Origin: CALBZH01 sp964538515
Lineage (GTDB): Bacteria; Desulfobacterota; Syntrophobacteria; Syntrophobacterales; Syntrophobacteraceae
NCBI GenBank assembly: GCA_964538515.1
Contig: CAZIEW010000085.1
Span: 1 to 19,351 of the forward strand
Direction of reading: 5' to 3'
DNA length: 19,351 nucleotides
A program made the translations under genes and the position numbers. Of the stretch, positions 5,625 to 16,184 are shown in pieces. Positions within the stretch are counted from its first letter, which is position 1. Each line of letters opens with the position of its first letter. The notes beneath the pieces were generated by a model. It was not told the origin of the DNA. It worked only from the letters and a program-made list of their open reading frames with translations, and did no database searches.

Positions 5625-6803
5625 ATGCCCAAATTCTCAGTCATACAGGCCCATTCCCCCACAATCCGACTCATGATCGCCTCGCAGGCCGGTCCCGTTG
5701 AGCTTGACAGGCACAGCGCCGACCTGCCCCTTCCTCAAGGACCGGACGGCGACGCCCCTCTTCTGCACTATGGGCCTTACCTCACCGGTCTCCGGGATCT
5801 CCTCCTGCGGGATGGCTCCGGCCCTTTGATTCAAGCCGTCTCGCGGCGCTCGGGCTTACCCGTTTCAGCGACCGACCTGCGCGGCGTGGATATCATCAGC
5901 GAGAAACATGGCGCGTTGTACAATGTGGCTTGTGCCCGCGTCTTCCTCGCAGACCGCGACTATGCCTTTGCATTGACTTCGGCCGTGACGGACTTTCAGA
6001 AAGCCGTCATGACCCGGGAGGCCCAAGCCCTGCAAGAAGTCCAGGCGATCCTAGGTGAGGATCTCCTTCCCCACCTCCGCTTCGAAGGGGAAGCCGAGTA
6101 CCTGGACAAGAAGAACGGACCTGGAAAGCTCAAGGTTCTCATCACCGACTGGCTCGATGATTTCCATGAATTCCATCTTTGCAGAACCCGGGCGGATCAT
6201 GTTTTCGCGACGGAAGTTTGGCACGGGAGCCGAGGCAAGCTCCTGCTCACCGCCCCTCAGGCCGCCGAAGCGTACCGAAAGGCAGCACGCCTCCTCACGC
6301 TTTGTTACGACAACGCCTCAGGCCGACAGGTCTATCCGTGGCACCATGCAGCGGGCGATTTCGTCATCCGGTGTGACAATGAGTCAATCGATGTGCGCCT
6401 CATCACCGTAAGAGATTACAAGCGGCTCATTCACGAGGATGGGGAAGAGCAAAACCCACTCCTGAGCCTGCTCCACTTCTTTCTGAACCTCACCCTTCGC
6501 ATGCGCTTGGACCGACTCGAGGGGACCGGAGAGCTGGCCTGGATGGGTCGGTCATGCCTCGATGCCTGTGCGGCCGGGTTCCTCGATGCGTGCCGCGTCA
6601 AGCACGCCCAATCGAGCGGTTTTCCCGATGCACCGGAAATCCTCGGTGTCTTGCAGTCCTTCGAGGAGACCGAGCTCTACGAGCTACTTCAAATCGCCGC
6701 GGCAGACGGCCTGATCGAGCCGGATGAAGCGCCGTTTCTCGCTCATCACCTTGCCGAGCACGCCAGCGAATTGAGCCATCTGCTTGTGACCCTTGGAGCG
6801 TGA
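5625..6803 (+). CDS. Hypothetical protein, 392 aa, family not recognised
   Basis: I do not recognise this protein. It is soluble, without a signal peptide, and acidic. Notable segments are DVISEKHG-type residues near 90 (VDIISEKHGALYNVACARVF), a central patch rich in His/Trp/Asp (DWLDDFHEFHLC near 183, and YPWHHAAGDFVI near 243), a hydrophobic helix-rich stretch (LLSLLHFFLNLTLRMRLDRL near 285) and a helical C-terminus. The WHHAAGDFVIR block followed by VRLITVRDY is loosely reminiscent of kinase-like folds, but I cannot identify catalytic motifs and assign no function. The ATG at 5625 is supported by AAGGA 9 bases upstream. It is divergent from ahbAB (176 bases between starts), ends 105 bases before a strong hairpin, and appears to be monocistronic. 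Confidence 0.8.
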   Translation: MPKFSVIQAHSPTIRLMIASQAGPVELDRHSADLPLPQGPDGDAPLLHYGPYLTGLRDLLLRDGSGPLIQAVSRRSGLPVSATDLRGVDIISEKHGALYNVACARVFLADRDYAFALTSAVTDFQKAVMTREAQALQEVQAILGEDLLPHLRFEGEAEYLDKKNGPGKLKVLITDWLDDFHEFHLCRTRADHVFATEVWHGSRGKLLLTAPQAAEAYRKAARLLTLCYDNASGRQVYPWHHAAGDFVIRCDNESIDVRLITVRDYKRLIHEDGEEQNPLLSLLHFFLNLTLRMRLDRLEGTGELAWMGRSCLDACAAGFLDACRVKHAQSSGFPDAPEILGVLQSFEETELYELLQIAAADGLIEPDEAPFLAHHLAEHASELSHLLVTLGA

Positions 6804-6908
6804 AGCACCTGGGCCGGCATCGCGTTTCGCAATAGAAGACTTATAATGGATTTGGGAGAATCAAGCCAGGAAAGCAAAACACCGTCGCTTCACCAGCGCA
6901 TTCTCCCC

Positions 6909-6952
6909 AAGGGAGCCAGGTTCCCCCCTCCTTTTCCTGGCTCCCTTTCTTC
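6909..6952 (+). terminator. Rho-independent terminator after the 392-aa gene
   Basis: AAGGGAGCCAGG (6909-6920) pairs perfectly over 12 bp with CCTGGCTCCCTT (6936-6947) across a 15-base pyrimidine-rich loop, and a short T-rich tail follows (TTTCTT). It is the end signal for the plus-strand gene finishing at 6803. Confidence 0.75.
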
Positions 6953-6992
6953 GTGACCCGCTCCCGCAAGGCCCGCCCTGAGCGTCTGAAGC

Positions 6993-7014
6993 ACGACGCG
7001 CCCCTTCGCGTCGT
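6993..7014. other. Second stem-loop in the 6804-7190 spacer
   Basis: ACGACGCG and CGCGTCGT form a perfect 8-bp inverted repeat around CCCCTT, about 35 bases upstream of the aacS promoter candidate. No T-run follows. It could be an operator or a backup transcription stop. Apart from this, the terminator before it and the promoter after it, I see no gene in the 387-base spacer. Confidence 0.4.
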
Positions 7015-7049
7015 TCCTGAGAATTTCAACCTTCCCGTCCGCAAGAGAA

Positions 7050-7079
7050 TTGACACGAGACTGAGTTAAGCACTAATGT
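7050..7079 (+). promoter_or_regulatory. Candidate promoter for aacS
   Basis: TTGACA (7050-7055), an 18-base spacer and TAATGT (7074-7079): a perfect -35 with a partial -10. It lies 111 bases before the aacS ATG and downstream of the previous gene's terminator. Confidence 0.5.
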
Positions 7080-7190
7080 ACAAAATTTGATAGCAGCTTA
7101 CGCTCTACTCGGTACCTTCAACGCACCCTATCCGTGTGGGATCTGCCCCAGTCCGATCCCACTCAACTCACATTTCACGGGGAGGAAGTA

Positions 7191-9146
<1,956 letters not shown>

Positions 9147-9174
9147 TGGGCAAAACGTGTCATTGAGCCAGCCA

Positions 9175-9208
9175 CCCCAGAGGCCGGCTGCAAAGCCTGC
9201 CTCTGGGG
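9175..9208. terminator. Large stem-loop between convergent aacS and the LPS operon
   Basis: CCCCAGAGGC (9175-9184) pairs perfectly with GCCTCTGGGG (9199-9208). Inside the loop GGCT-GCAA-AGCC makes a second 4-bp stem with a GCAA tetraloop, giving an almost continuous 14-bp hairpin. It lies 28 bases after the aacS stop and 19 bases after the end of the LPS operon, so it may serve both. No T-run follows on either strand, so efficient intrinsic termination is not certain. Confidence 0.55.
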
Positions 9209-9227
9209 GCAAAGCCGACGTTGGGCA

Positions 9228-10358
9228 TCAGGGATGAAGCAGCCTGTCGTAAAGCGCTTTGAGCGCTTCGACCGTCCGCTCGATGGGGAATTGCTCCGCC
9301 TTTGCGCGAGCGGATCGGCCCATTTCGTGCCGAAACCGCTCGTCGCACAGCCGGCTGAGGCGGTCCGCCATGGTCTCGATGTCCCGGCCGGATTCAATCA
9401 GAAAGCCGTCCGCTCCCTCGTCGATGATCTCCGCGGCGCCGCAATGCCGAGTCGTGATGACGGGCAGCCCCGATGCCATCGCCTCCAGCACGACACTCGG
9501 AAAGGGGTCGTAGAGGGTGGGAAGCAGGAACAGGTCCGCGCCGGCGTAAAAGGGCACAACGTCTTCCTGAGGTCCCCAGAACGTCACACGCGACTCGATC
9601 CCAAGCGTTCGGGCCAATCTCCTGTGGCGTGGGACCCTCCCTTTGCCCACCACCCAGACGTGAGCGCCCCCCGTGCTCCGGGCGACGGCGCGCAGCAGGG
9701 GCTCAAGCCCTTTGCGCTCGAAGCCGGATCCGACAAACAGCACAACAGGTGTGTCCCGCTCCAGCCCCACGCGATGCCGCAGCGCCTCCCCGACTTGAGC
9801 CCGCCGGCCCGGTTGGAATCGTTCCAGGTCGACCCCATTGTAGATGGTGTGGATGCGCGAGGCGTCGATTCGAAAGCGGGTGAGGATCTCCTCCCGGACC
9901 ATATTGGAATTGACGATCACAGCCTTCAGATCGGGAGATTCGAGCAATTCACGCTCGAGCCAAAGCCTGAATCGGTGGAACGGATTGGCGCGAATGGACC
10001 GGCGCCGGATCCAGCCAAGCTGGGAGAGCCTTAATTCGAGCCATCGCGCGTGAACCCCGTCTCCTGCGCGATACACGTGCTGACACAACGTTCTTTCGTT
10101 CGACTGGACGAGATCGTAGTGGCCCTGACGAACGGCTCTCCCGACCAGGTACACAAACGACGCATAAGCCAGAATCGCCGGCCAGCCCGGACCGGCGACG
10201 CGATGGAGGACCGGCCCGGAAGGCGCCGCCTCCTTCCACCGGCGGGCGTACAGATGCACCTCGTCCCCGCGCAAGGCGAGATGCTCCATGAGCAACTGCG
10301 TAAACCGCTCGGCGCCCCCGTATGGGTCATACCGGTATCGGATGAAGGCTACTTTCAT
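9228..10358 (-). CDS. GT4 glycosyltransferase, WaaG-like (LPS core)
   Basis: A 376-aa GT-B fold enzyme that probably adds a hexose to the LPS inner core at the cytoplasmic face of the inner membrane. The N-terminal IRYRYDPYGGAERF loop resembles that of the WaaG (RfaG) group. The C-terminal half has VVLFVGSGFERKGL, the nucleotide-sugar region YAGADLFLLPTLYDPFPSVV and LEAMASGLPVITT. The usual E-X7-E is D-X7-E here, as seen in WaaG-type enzymes. The ATG at 10358 lies 12 bases after the stop of the preceding GT4 gene, with GAGG as ribosome site. It is the last gene of the operon, and a stem-loop follows. Donor and acceptor sugars cannot be read from the sequence. Confidence 0.88.
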   Translation of the reverse strand: MKVAFIRYRYDPYGGAERFTQLLMEHLALRGDEVHLYARRWKEAAPSGPVLHRVAGPGWPAILAYASFVYLVGRAVRQGHYDLVQSNERTLCQHVYRAGDGVHARWLELRLSQLGWIRRRSIRANPFHRFRLWLERELLESPDLKAVIVNSNMVREEILTRFRIDASRIHTIYNGVDLERFQPGRRAQVGEALRHRVGLERDTPVVLFVGSGFERKGLEPLLRAVARSTGGAHVWVVGKGRVPRHRRLARTLGIESRVTFWGPQEDVVPFYAGADLFLLPTLYDPFPSVVLEAMASGLPVITTRHCGAAEIIDEGADGFLIESGRDIETMADRLSRLCDERFRHEMGRSARAKAEQFPIERTVEALKALYDRLLHP

Positions 10359-10370
10359 GGACCTCAGTGG

Positions 10371-11462
10371 TCACTGCTTGATGAGGCGTGAGTAGAGCTC
10401 GAGCATGCGGTCGATCGTCTGCTCGCGCGTGTAGTGCTCGGCCACCAGCGCCTTGCCCCGAGCGGCACGCACGGCGGCCCCCTGCCGGTCGGATAGGACC
10501 TGAGCAATGGCCTCGGCAAGGGATTCCGGATCGCCCGGCGGGACGCCCACCGCGGTTTCGCCTGGGATCGCCACCTCATTGATGCCCCCGACGTCGGAGG
10601 CGATCACCGGGGTCTCCATGGCATGGGCCTGCAAAATGGTTTGGGGAACCCCTTCGGGAATTCTGGCTGAAAGCACCAGCACATCCAGGTCGGCCATGAT
10701 TTGAGGGATGTCGCGCCGAAAGCCCGTCATCAGGATTCGGCCTCGGTGAAGGGAGCCGGCGAGCGCCGCTTCAAGCCGTTCGCGCATCCAGCCGTCACCG
10801 ACCAGCACGAAGACTACATCCGCGCAGCGGCTGGCCATTCGTTCAGCCGCCTGCAGAAACACATCCGGCCCTTTGTCGCCCCTGAGCACCGTGATCATGC
10901 CAACCAGACGCGAGCCCTGCTCCAGGCCAAGCTCCGAGCGAAACAATCCTTTTTCGACGCCGGGATGGAACCGCGTCGTATCGACTCCGGTCGGAACGGA
11001 AACGATCTTGCCCGCCGGGACACCGCGCTCCACCATTCCCGCCTTGATGGATTCACTGGTCGTGACGATCCGGTCGCAAAGGCAGCCGTAGACCATCCTT
11101 CCGAAAACATGCTTTCGAATGGGGTTGGCCACATGACGGCAGCGCACCACCGGAAGGCCGAGAAGGCGAGCGGCAAGTCCCGCGCTCCAGCCGTCCTTGG
11201 AGCCGTGAGCACTCACGAGGTCGATCCGCTCTCGCCGCAGAATCGAGAGGAAGCGTGCCACGGCCACCGGATCGACACTGCCCCGCATGGTCACCGTGTA
11301 GACTTTGAGACCCCGGCGGTCCGCCTCTTCGACAATCTTGGTGCCGGGCCGGGCTGCAAGCACCGATGAAACGCCGTGGCCCGCAAGATCCTCCATTTCC
11401 ATGAGAACCCGAAGCTCCTGGCCTCCCAGGTGCTGGGAAGACTCCGTATGCAGGATGCGCAT
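10371..11462 (-). CDS. GT4 glycosyltransferase
   Basis: A 363-aa GT-B glycosyltransferase. The N-terminus MRILHTESSQHLGGQELRVL has the GG-Q-E loop of GT4 enzymes. The C-terminal half has VSVPTGVDTTRFHP, ITVLRGDKGPDVFLQA and VFVLVGDGWMRERLE, then EGVPQTILQAHAMETPVIAS. The second Glu of the E-X7-E signature is Gln, a variant in the whole EGVPQ-type subgroup as I know it, so activity is not excluded. The ATG overlaps the stop of the upstream glycosyltransferase in TGATG, indicating translational coupling. It probably extends the LPS core or a linked glycan; the linkage is unknown. Confidence 0.88.
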   Translation of the reverse strand: MRILHTESSQHLGGQELRVLMEMEDLAGHGVSSVLAARPGTKIVEEADRRGLKVYTVTMRGSVDPVAVARFLSILRRERIDLVSAHGSKDGWSAGLAARLLGLPVVRCRHVANPIRKHVFGRMVYGCLCDRIVTTSESIKAGMVERGVPAGKIVSVPTGVDTTRFHPGVEKGLFRSELGLEQGSRLVGMITVLRGDKGPDVFLQAAERMASRCADVVFVLVGDGWMRERLEAALAGSLHRGRILMTGFRRDIPQIMADLDVLVLSARIPEGVPQTILQAHAMETPVIASDVGGINEVAIPGETAVGVPPGDPESLAEAIAQVLSDRQGAAVRAARGKALVAEHYTREQTIDRMLELYSRLIKQ

Positions 11463-12487
11463 CAGAGCATCCTTTCCAGAAACGCCGCCAACCGCTCGTT
11501 GTAGCGATCAAGCGAATAGCGGCGCTCAACGGTCTCCCGGGCGGCCATGGCCAGCCGTTCCCGGAGGGCGGGCTCCGCGACGAGCATTTCGAGCGCACTG
11601 GCCCACTGCGGATCGTCCTCCGCCAGAAGGCCGTTTTCACCGTGACGGATGATCTCCCGGTTGATTCCGACCGGTGAGGCCACGGCGGCGGCTCCGGCCG
11701 CCATGTATTGAAGGAGTTTATAGCCTCCTTTTCCGCGGGTCCAAAGGTCGTCCGCCAGGGGCATGACCCCGATGTCGAAGCTCCGCAGATCGGCTGCTTC
11801 ATCCGCGGCGCTCCAGGGCTTATACTCCACGTCGACCCCGGGCAGCTCCGGCTTTGCGTCGGAGACCACCTTGACGACCACCTCCATCGTTCCCTCGTAG
11901 CGCTCACACACCGCTCGAAGAGCGCCGGCGATCCGCTTGAGATGGCGAAGATTTCCCCGCGTCCCGACCCAACCGATCACAACCCGATCGGGATGATGCT
12001 TCCTGGGGCTGGCGGTCAAGGCTGCCGTATCGACGGGTGTTGGCAGCACCAGGATGCCGTCATCCTCGGCCTCCGGTCGCACACGTGCTGCGCGGGCAAG
12101 CTCGGCGAGCGTGCTGTTTCCGGCGATCACCCCCTTGCAGCCTGCCGCCATTGCAGCAAAGCGGCGGAAGAACTTCCCGGTCACGACCTCGTTGCGCTCG
12201 ATTTCGTGAAACATCACGGCATCGTCGAGATCAAAGACAAGTCGCGGATTCACCCGCCTCATCAAGGCCAGCTCGAAACGGCGCAACAGCTTCTTCTGGA
12301 CCACCACGAGATCGTGCCGCCGCACCTCGAAAGCCATCCCGATGCGCCCGACAATCCCGCGAGGAAGCTCTCGCACCGTTATGACATGGCCCCGGCGCTC
12401 GAGGAACGGCGCGCTTTCCAGGATGCGCTTGCGACTGCTGGGCTTATCGACACCGATGATATAAAAAAGGATCCTCGCCGCGGCCAC
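11462..12487 (-). CDS. Glycosyltransferase (GT4-like), GTG start
   Basis: A 341-aa glycosyltransferase with a Rossmann-like C-terminal half: VIGWVGTRGNLRHLKRI, FDIGVMPLADDLWTRGKGGYKLLQYMAAGAAAVASPVG and the closing GENGLLAEDDPQWASAL. The KGGYKLLQYMAAG block stands where other GT4 proteins carry E-X7-E. The N-terminal half has a hydrophobic first strand (RILFYIIGV) and VFDLDDAVMF. The GTG at 12487 is preferred as start because the homology begins immediately after it; the upstream open frame to 12862 lies inside the preceding gene. The ribosome site is poor (a G-rich run), so coupling to the upstream gene, 35 bases away, is likely. Its stop overlaps the next start. Confidence 0.8.
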   Translation of the reverse strand: MAAARILFYIIGVDKPSSRKRILESAPFLERRGHVITVRELPRGIVGRIGMAFEVRRHDLVVVQKKLLRRFELALMRRVNPRLVFDLDDAVMFHEIERNEVVTGKFFRRFAAMAAGCKGVIAGNSTLAELARAARVRPEAEDDGILVLPTPVDTAALTASPRKHHPDRVVIGWVGTRGNLRHLKRIAGALRAVCERYEGTMEVVVKVVSDAKPELPGVDVEYKPWSAADEAADLRSFDIGVMPLADDLWTRGKGGYKLLQYMAAGAAAVASPVGINREIIRHGENGLLAEDDPQWASALEMLVAEPALRERLAMAARETVERRYSLDRYNERLAAFLERML

Positions 12488-12522
12488 CCCACCACCCCCG
12501 AAATGCTTCGATCCTAACGGAC

Positions 12523-13614
12523 TCAACGCGGAAGCAGCTCCTCGTACTGCCGGCAAACCGCCTGCACATGTCCCTCGATCGAATACTCTTTCTCCGCCTT
12601 TGCTCTGGCCCGCAGACCCATCTCTCTCAGCTCGAATCGTTTCTCCAGGGCGGCGAGCATGGCTTTTCCAAGTGCTTCCTCGTCGCCGCGGGGAATCAAG
12701 AATCCGGTTCGGCCATCCTCGATCATCCACGGGATCTCGCCCACATCGGTCGCGATCGCAGGCTTCCCGCAAGCCATCGCCTCGATGAGGCTCCTTGGAA
12801 AGCCTTCCCAGAGAGAGGGAATCACCAGCATATCGATCGCAGCCATGACTTCCGGGATGCATGCAAGTCGACCGGTCATCACGACGCGCTCTCCCAATCC
12901 CCCCTGTGCGCTGATGTAGTCGCGAACCTGACGCTCCTCCTCGGGCAGGCCGTCTCCAACCACCAGGAAGAAACCCTCTGCGCCCGAATCGGCCACCCGA
13001 CGAGCCGCTCTCAGAAACGCGAGAGTCCCCTTCCGTTGCTCGATGGTGCCGACAATCCCGAAGACAAACGCGTGAGCCGGAATCCCGAGCCGTTCTCTCA
13101 AGGGACTTCCATCGATTTCGGGTCGGAACGTTTCGGTGTTGACTCCGTTGTAGATCTTCACAACCCGACCCTCCCCCCGAAAAGCCATCTCCAGTTCAGA
13201 AGACACGACGAGAATACGATCGGAAAGGCGACGAATCCAGTGCTTCAGCCTTCGAACCCTCTTACCCGCCGGGTCTTCGCGAATGTGCCAGAGCACCGGA
13301 AGGCGTCTCAGCTTGGCCGCAATGCCGACGTACTTCGAAAAAGGCACCGCACTGTTGAGGTGAGCCAGCCGAATATGCTCCTCGTCGATCACACGCAGCG
13401 CGTCCCTGACCAACCGCCAGCCCAGCCGGCCCTTGCCTGTCAGGACGCGGGTCGAAATCCCGCGATCCCGAAGCTCGCCGGCCAAGGGCCCCTCCTTGGC
13501 AAAGACGACCGTCGGGCGGTAGACACTTCGGTCGAGTCCCAGGACGAGCTGCGCCAGGCTGACGGCTGAGCCCTTCAATGCAGGCGTGTGCGATGCGTAC
13601 AGAACAGGATGCAT
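12523..13614 (-). CDS. GT4 glycosyltransferase
   Basis: A 363-aa GT-B glycosyltransferase with full GT4 hallmarks. The N-terminal acceptor domain includes SHTPALKGSAVSLAQLV. The donor domain has VVKIYNGVNTETFRP, FGIVGTIEQRKGTLAFLRAA and FLVVGDGLPEEE, then EGFPRSLIEAMACGKPAIAT, an intact E-X7-E. The frame is open upstream to 14049, but that part overlaps msbA in another frame and is compositionally unlike a real protein. The ATG at 13614, 52 bases after the msbA stop, fits the family N-terminus, with AAGGGG about 12 bases before it as a weak ribosome site. It is probably a core or O-chain sugar transferase in the LPS operon. Confidence 0.87.
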   Translation of the reverse strand: MHPVLYASHTPALKGSAVSLAQLVLGLDRSVYRPTVVFAKEGPLAGELRDRGISTRVLTGKGRLGWRLVRDALRVIDEEHIRLAHLNSAVPFSKYVGIAAKLRRLPVLWHIREDPAGKRVRRLKHWIRRLSDRILVVSSELEMAFRGEGRVVKIYNGVNTETFRPEIDGSPLRERLGIPAHAFVFGIVGTIEQRKGTLAFLRAARRVADSGAEGFFLVVGDGLPEEERQVRDYISAQGGLGERVVMTGRLACIPEVMAAIDMLVIPSLWEGFPRSLIEAMACGKPAIATDVGEIPWMIEDGRTGFLIPRGDEEALGKAMLAALEKRFELREMGLRARAKAEKEYSIEGHVQAVCRQYEELLPR

Positions 13615-13666
13615 GCGGTGCCGGCCCCTTGGAAAACGCGAGGATGAAGACCCACGAGCATCGGGA

Positions 13667-15421
13667 CTAAAGACTGCTCTCAACGGGATCCATGGTCTGG
13701 TGTATCTGAGAAAACTGCAGGTCGTACAACCGTCTGTATTCCCCGTAGCCGCGGAGAAGGTCTTCGTGGCGCCCTTCTTCCACAATTCGGCCATTGGCCA
13801 TCGCGACGATCCGGTCCGCGTTCTTGATGGTCGAGAGCCGATGCGCGATGACCAGCGTCGTCCGACCCTCCATGAGGTTCTCCAGAGCCCGCTGCACCTC
13901 CTGCTCCGAGTCGCTGTCAAGGGCCGACGTCGCTTCGTCGAGGATGAGAATAGGCGCGTCTTTGAGCAGAGCACGAGCGATGCAGAGGCGCTGGCGCTGC
14001 CCCCCCGACAGGCGGACCCCCTGCTCTCCGATGACCGTGTCGAAGCCATTGGGCATCTTCATGATGAAATCATAGGCGTTGGCTGACTTCGCAGCCGAGA
14101 TGATCTCGTCCTCACCCTTGCGGATGTCCCCGTAGGCGATGTTGTTGCGGACGGTGTCATTGAAGAGGATGGACTGCTGCGTCACGATGCCGATCTGGGA
14201 TCTCAGGGATGTGATCGTCAGATTCCGAATGTCGACTCCGTTTATCAGGATCGCCCCCTCGCTCACTTCATAGAAGCGCGGGATCAGGTTCACCAGGGTT
14301 GTCTTGCCGGCTCCGCTCATGCCCACAAGAGCAACGACTTCCCCGGGAGCGACTTTCAGGCAGACGTCCCTGAGGACCATTTCCGTTCCATAGCGGAAAG
14401 AGACGTTGTCGAACTCAATGCTGTAGCTCCCTGGAAGGAGCTCCAAAGCGTCAGGACGGTCTTTGATCTCCGGCTCCATGTCCAAGACTTCATAGACCCT
14501 CTCGGCCGCGGCCACTCCCGCCTGGATCGAGTTGTTCATGTTCGTCAGCTTCTTCACGGGCTCGTACAGCATGATCATGGCGCCCATGAACGAGAAGAAA
14601 TTGCCGGGCGTCGATTCGCCCCGCAGAACGCTGTGGCCGCCGTACCAGATGATGGTAACCGTCCCCAGACCTCCGAGCAGCTCCATGACCGGGCTTGAGA
14701 GCGACCGCACCTTGACGCTTCTCAGGATGGTCTTGAGGTGGTGCATGTTGTGCTTATAGAACCGCTTCGACTCGTACCATTCCATGCCGAAGGCCTTGAC
14801 GACACGAATGCCCATGATGGTTTCATGAAGGCTCGTCATCAGACGAGCCAGGGATTGCTGATTGTTCTTGCTGATCTTTCGCAGCTTGCGCCCGAAAAGC
14901 CAGATGGGAATCGCGGAGATGGGGAGCACGATAATGGCGATAATGGCCAGCTTCCAATCCCGGTAGAAGATGACGCCGAGCAGAACGATCGCCGTGAAGA
15001 ACTCCTTGATGATCCCCGAGATGGTATCTGAAACCGAGGACTGCATGAGGTTCACATCGGAGACGATGCGGGACATGAGCATGCCTGTCGGCATATGGTC
15101 GAAAAACGACAGGTGCAAATATTGGATGTGGTCATAGAGCTTCTGCCGCATTCCCGTCACGACGCTCAGACCGACGGACCCCATGAGATAGGCGTTGCTG
15201 TAAGCACAGACCCCCTTGACCACAAACAGGACAAGGACCGCTAGGGGCATGAACTGCAGCATCTGCGCGTTCTTGTTGATGAAAACATCGTCCAGGACGG
15301 GCTTGATCAAATAAGCCACCGCACCCGTGCAGCCCCCGACGAGCAGCATTGAGATCATGGACAGAGCCAGCCGCTTCCAATAGGGCAGCGCCAGCGCCAA
15401 AACGCGTTTGTAGATTTCCAT
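13667..15421 (-). CDS. msbA: Lipid A/LPS flippase MsbA (ABC transporter)
   Basis: An inner-membrane ABC exporter half-molecule that flips lipid A-core to the periplasmic leaflet using ATP and works as a homodimer. At 584 aa it matches the usual MsbA length. Six hydrophobic segments fall at about 16-38, 58-80, 133-152, 156-175, 245-262 and 272-288. The nucleotide-binding domain has Walker A GMSGAGKTT (367-375), Q-loop Q415, signature LSGGQ (471-475), Walker B ILILDEATSALD (491-502) and switch H527. The ATG at 15421 is chosen for the nearby AAGGGG ribosome site and the family-typical MEIYKRVL start. The frame stays open to 15592 but would overlap the previous gene. It sits centrally in the glycosyltransferase operon, 17 bases after the WaaE-like gene, which supports the LPS substrate. 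Confidence 0.94.
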   Translation of the reverse strand: MEIYKRVLALALPYWKRLALSMISMLLVGGCTGAVAYLIKPVLDDVFINKNAQMLQFMPLAVLVLFVVKGVCAYSNAYLMGSVGLSVVTGMRQKLYDHIQYLHLSFFDHMPTGMLMSRIVSDVNLMQSSVSDTISGIIKEFFTAIVLLGVIFYRDWKLAIIAIIVLPISAIPIWLFGRKLRKISKNNQQSLARLMTSLHETIMGIRVVKAFGMEWYESKRFYKHNMHHLKTILRSVKVRSLSSPVMELLGGLGTVTIIWYGGHSVLRGESTPGNFFSFMGAMIMLYEPVKKLTNMNNSIQAGVAAAERVYEVLDMEPEIKDRPDALELLPGSYSIEFDNVSFRYGTEMVLRDVCLKVAPGEVVALVGMSGAGKTTLVNLIPRFYEVSEGAILINGVDIRNLTITSLRSQIGIVTQQSILFNDTVRNNIAYGDIRKGEDEIISAAKSANAYDFIMKMPNGFDTVIGEQGVRLSGGQRQRLCIARALLKDAPILILDEATSALDSDSEQEVQRALENLMEGRTTLVIAHRLSTIKNADRIVAMANGRIVEEGRHEDLLRGYGEYRRLYDLQFSQIHQTMDPVESSL

Positions 15422-15438
15422 CGGCCCCTTCTTCTCCC

Positions 15439-16179
15439 TTACGTTCGCTCGGTTGCCCGAAAATACTTCAAAAAGGTGTAATAGGCATACGAGATGGCTA
15501 GGAAAAAGCCGGCCCGTCCATCCAGAAAGCCGCCCTTGAGGCCATACATCTTCATGAAGGTGAACAACGGTCGAAAAACCATCGACACCCAACCGGGGTT
15601 ACGCCCCACCGTCACCACCTCATCCGCCGCCAATCGACTGTAGCGCTCCATTCGCGACAGGTAATCCTCAACCGAAGCATAGGTAAAATGCTCCATCGGC
15701 TGCATCAAATAACCGGTCTTCCCATCCAAAACCACCCTCTCGTGCACGGCCCGCTCGGCAAACCGCCCGGCTCCCTTGCGGAAAAGCCGCAGCGAATAAT
15801 CCGGGTACCAGCCGCCATGTCGGATCCAGCGACCGCAAAAGTAGTTCCTGCGCGCCACATGGTATCCATCCTTCGGCCCATCCGCCTCGAGGATCGCCTC
15901 GATCTCACTGCGCAAACCGGGGGTTACCCGCTCATCCGCATCAATGCTGAGAATCCAAGGTCCGCGAGCCTTGTCCAAGGCGAAATTTTTCTGTGCCGCA
16001 AAGCCGTGCCATGGCTCCTCAAAAACCGTCGCCCCCAGACTTCGGGCGATCTCGGCCGTCCCGTCCTCGCTGAACTGATCGACGACGACGATTTCCGAAG
16101 CCCATTGAAGGGTCCGAAGGCAATCACGGATGTTGGCCGCCTCGTTTCGGGTGATGAGGGTCGCCGAAAGCTTCTCCAT
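15439..16179 (-). CDS. GT2 glycosyltransferase, WaaE/KdtX family
   Basis: A 246-aa GT-A glycosyltransferase of the family that adds a beta-glucose to the LPS core heptose. The order is N-terminal ATLITRNEAANIRDCLRTL, the SDG-like DQFSEDGTAEIA, the metal-binding SIDADERV (D80, D82), then FCGRWIRHGGWYPDYSLRLFRK and HERVVLDGKTGYLMQP. A C-terminal amphipathic/hydrophobic helix (GRAGFFLAISYAYYTFLKYF) probably attaches it to the membrane. The frame is open to 16449, but the ATG at 16179, 5 bases after the heptosyltransferase stop, matches the family N-terminus. The ribosome site is weak, so coupling with the upstream gene is likely. waaE is its probable name, but the exact linkage cannot be read. 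Confidence 0.9.
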   Translation of the reverse strand: MEKLSATLITRNEAANIRDCLRTLQWASEIVVVDQFSEDGTAEIARSLGATVFEEPWHGFAAQKNFALDKARGPWILSIDADERVTPGLRSEIEAILEADGPKDGYHVARRNYFCGRWIRHGGWYPDYSLRLFRKGAGRFAERAVHERVVLDGKTGYLMQPMEHFTYASVEDYLSRMERYSRLAADEVVTVGRNPGWVSMVFRPLFTFMKMYGLKGGFLDGRAGFFLAISYAYYTFLKYFRATERT

Positions 16180-16184
16180 GCCCG

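Noticed and set aside
6841..7056. 71-aa minus-strand frame in the spacer before aacS
   Set aside because: It runs through the terminator hairpin and second stem-loop and has no ribosome site.
11053..11907. 284-aa minus-strand frame spanning two glycosyltransferase genes
   Set aside because: Out-of-frame shadow rich in Ser/Arg/Pro; the two in-frame GT4 genes explain the region.
12488..12862. N-terminal extension of the GTG-start glycosyltransferase
   Set aside because: It would overlap the upstream glycosyltransferase by over 300 bases in another frame, and the extra residues look like a frame shadow.
15422..15592. N-terminal extension of MsbA
   Set aside because: Overlaps the WaaE-like gene; the internal ATG has the ribosome site and the family-typical start.
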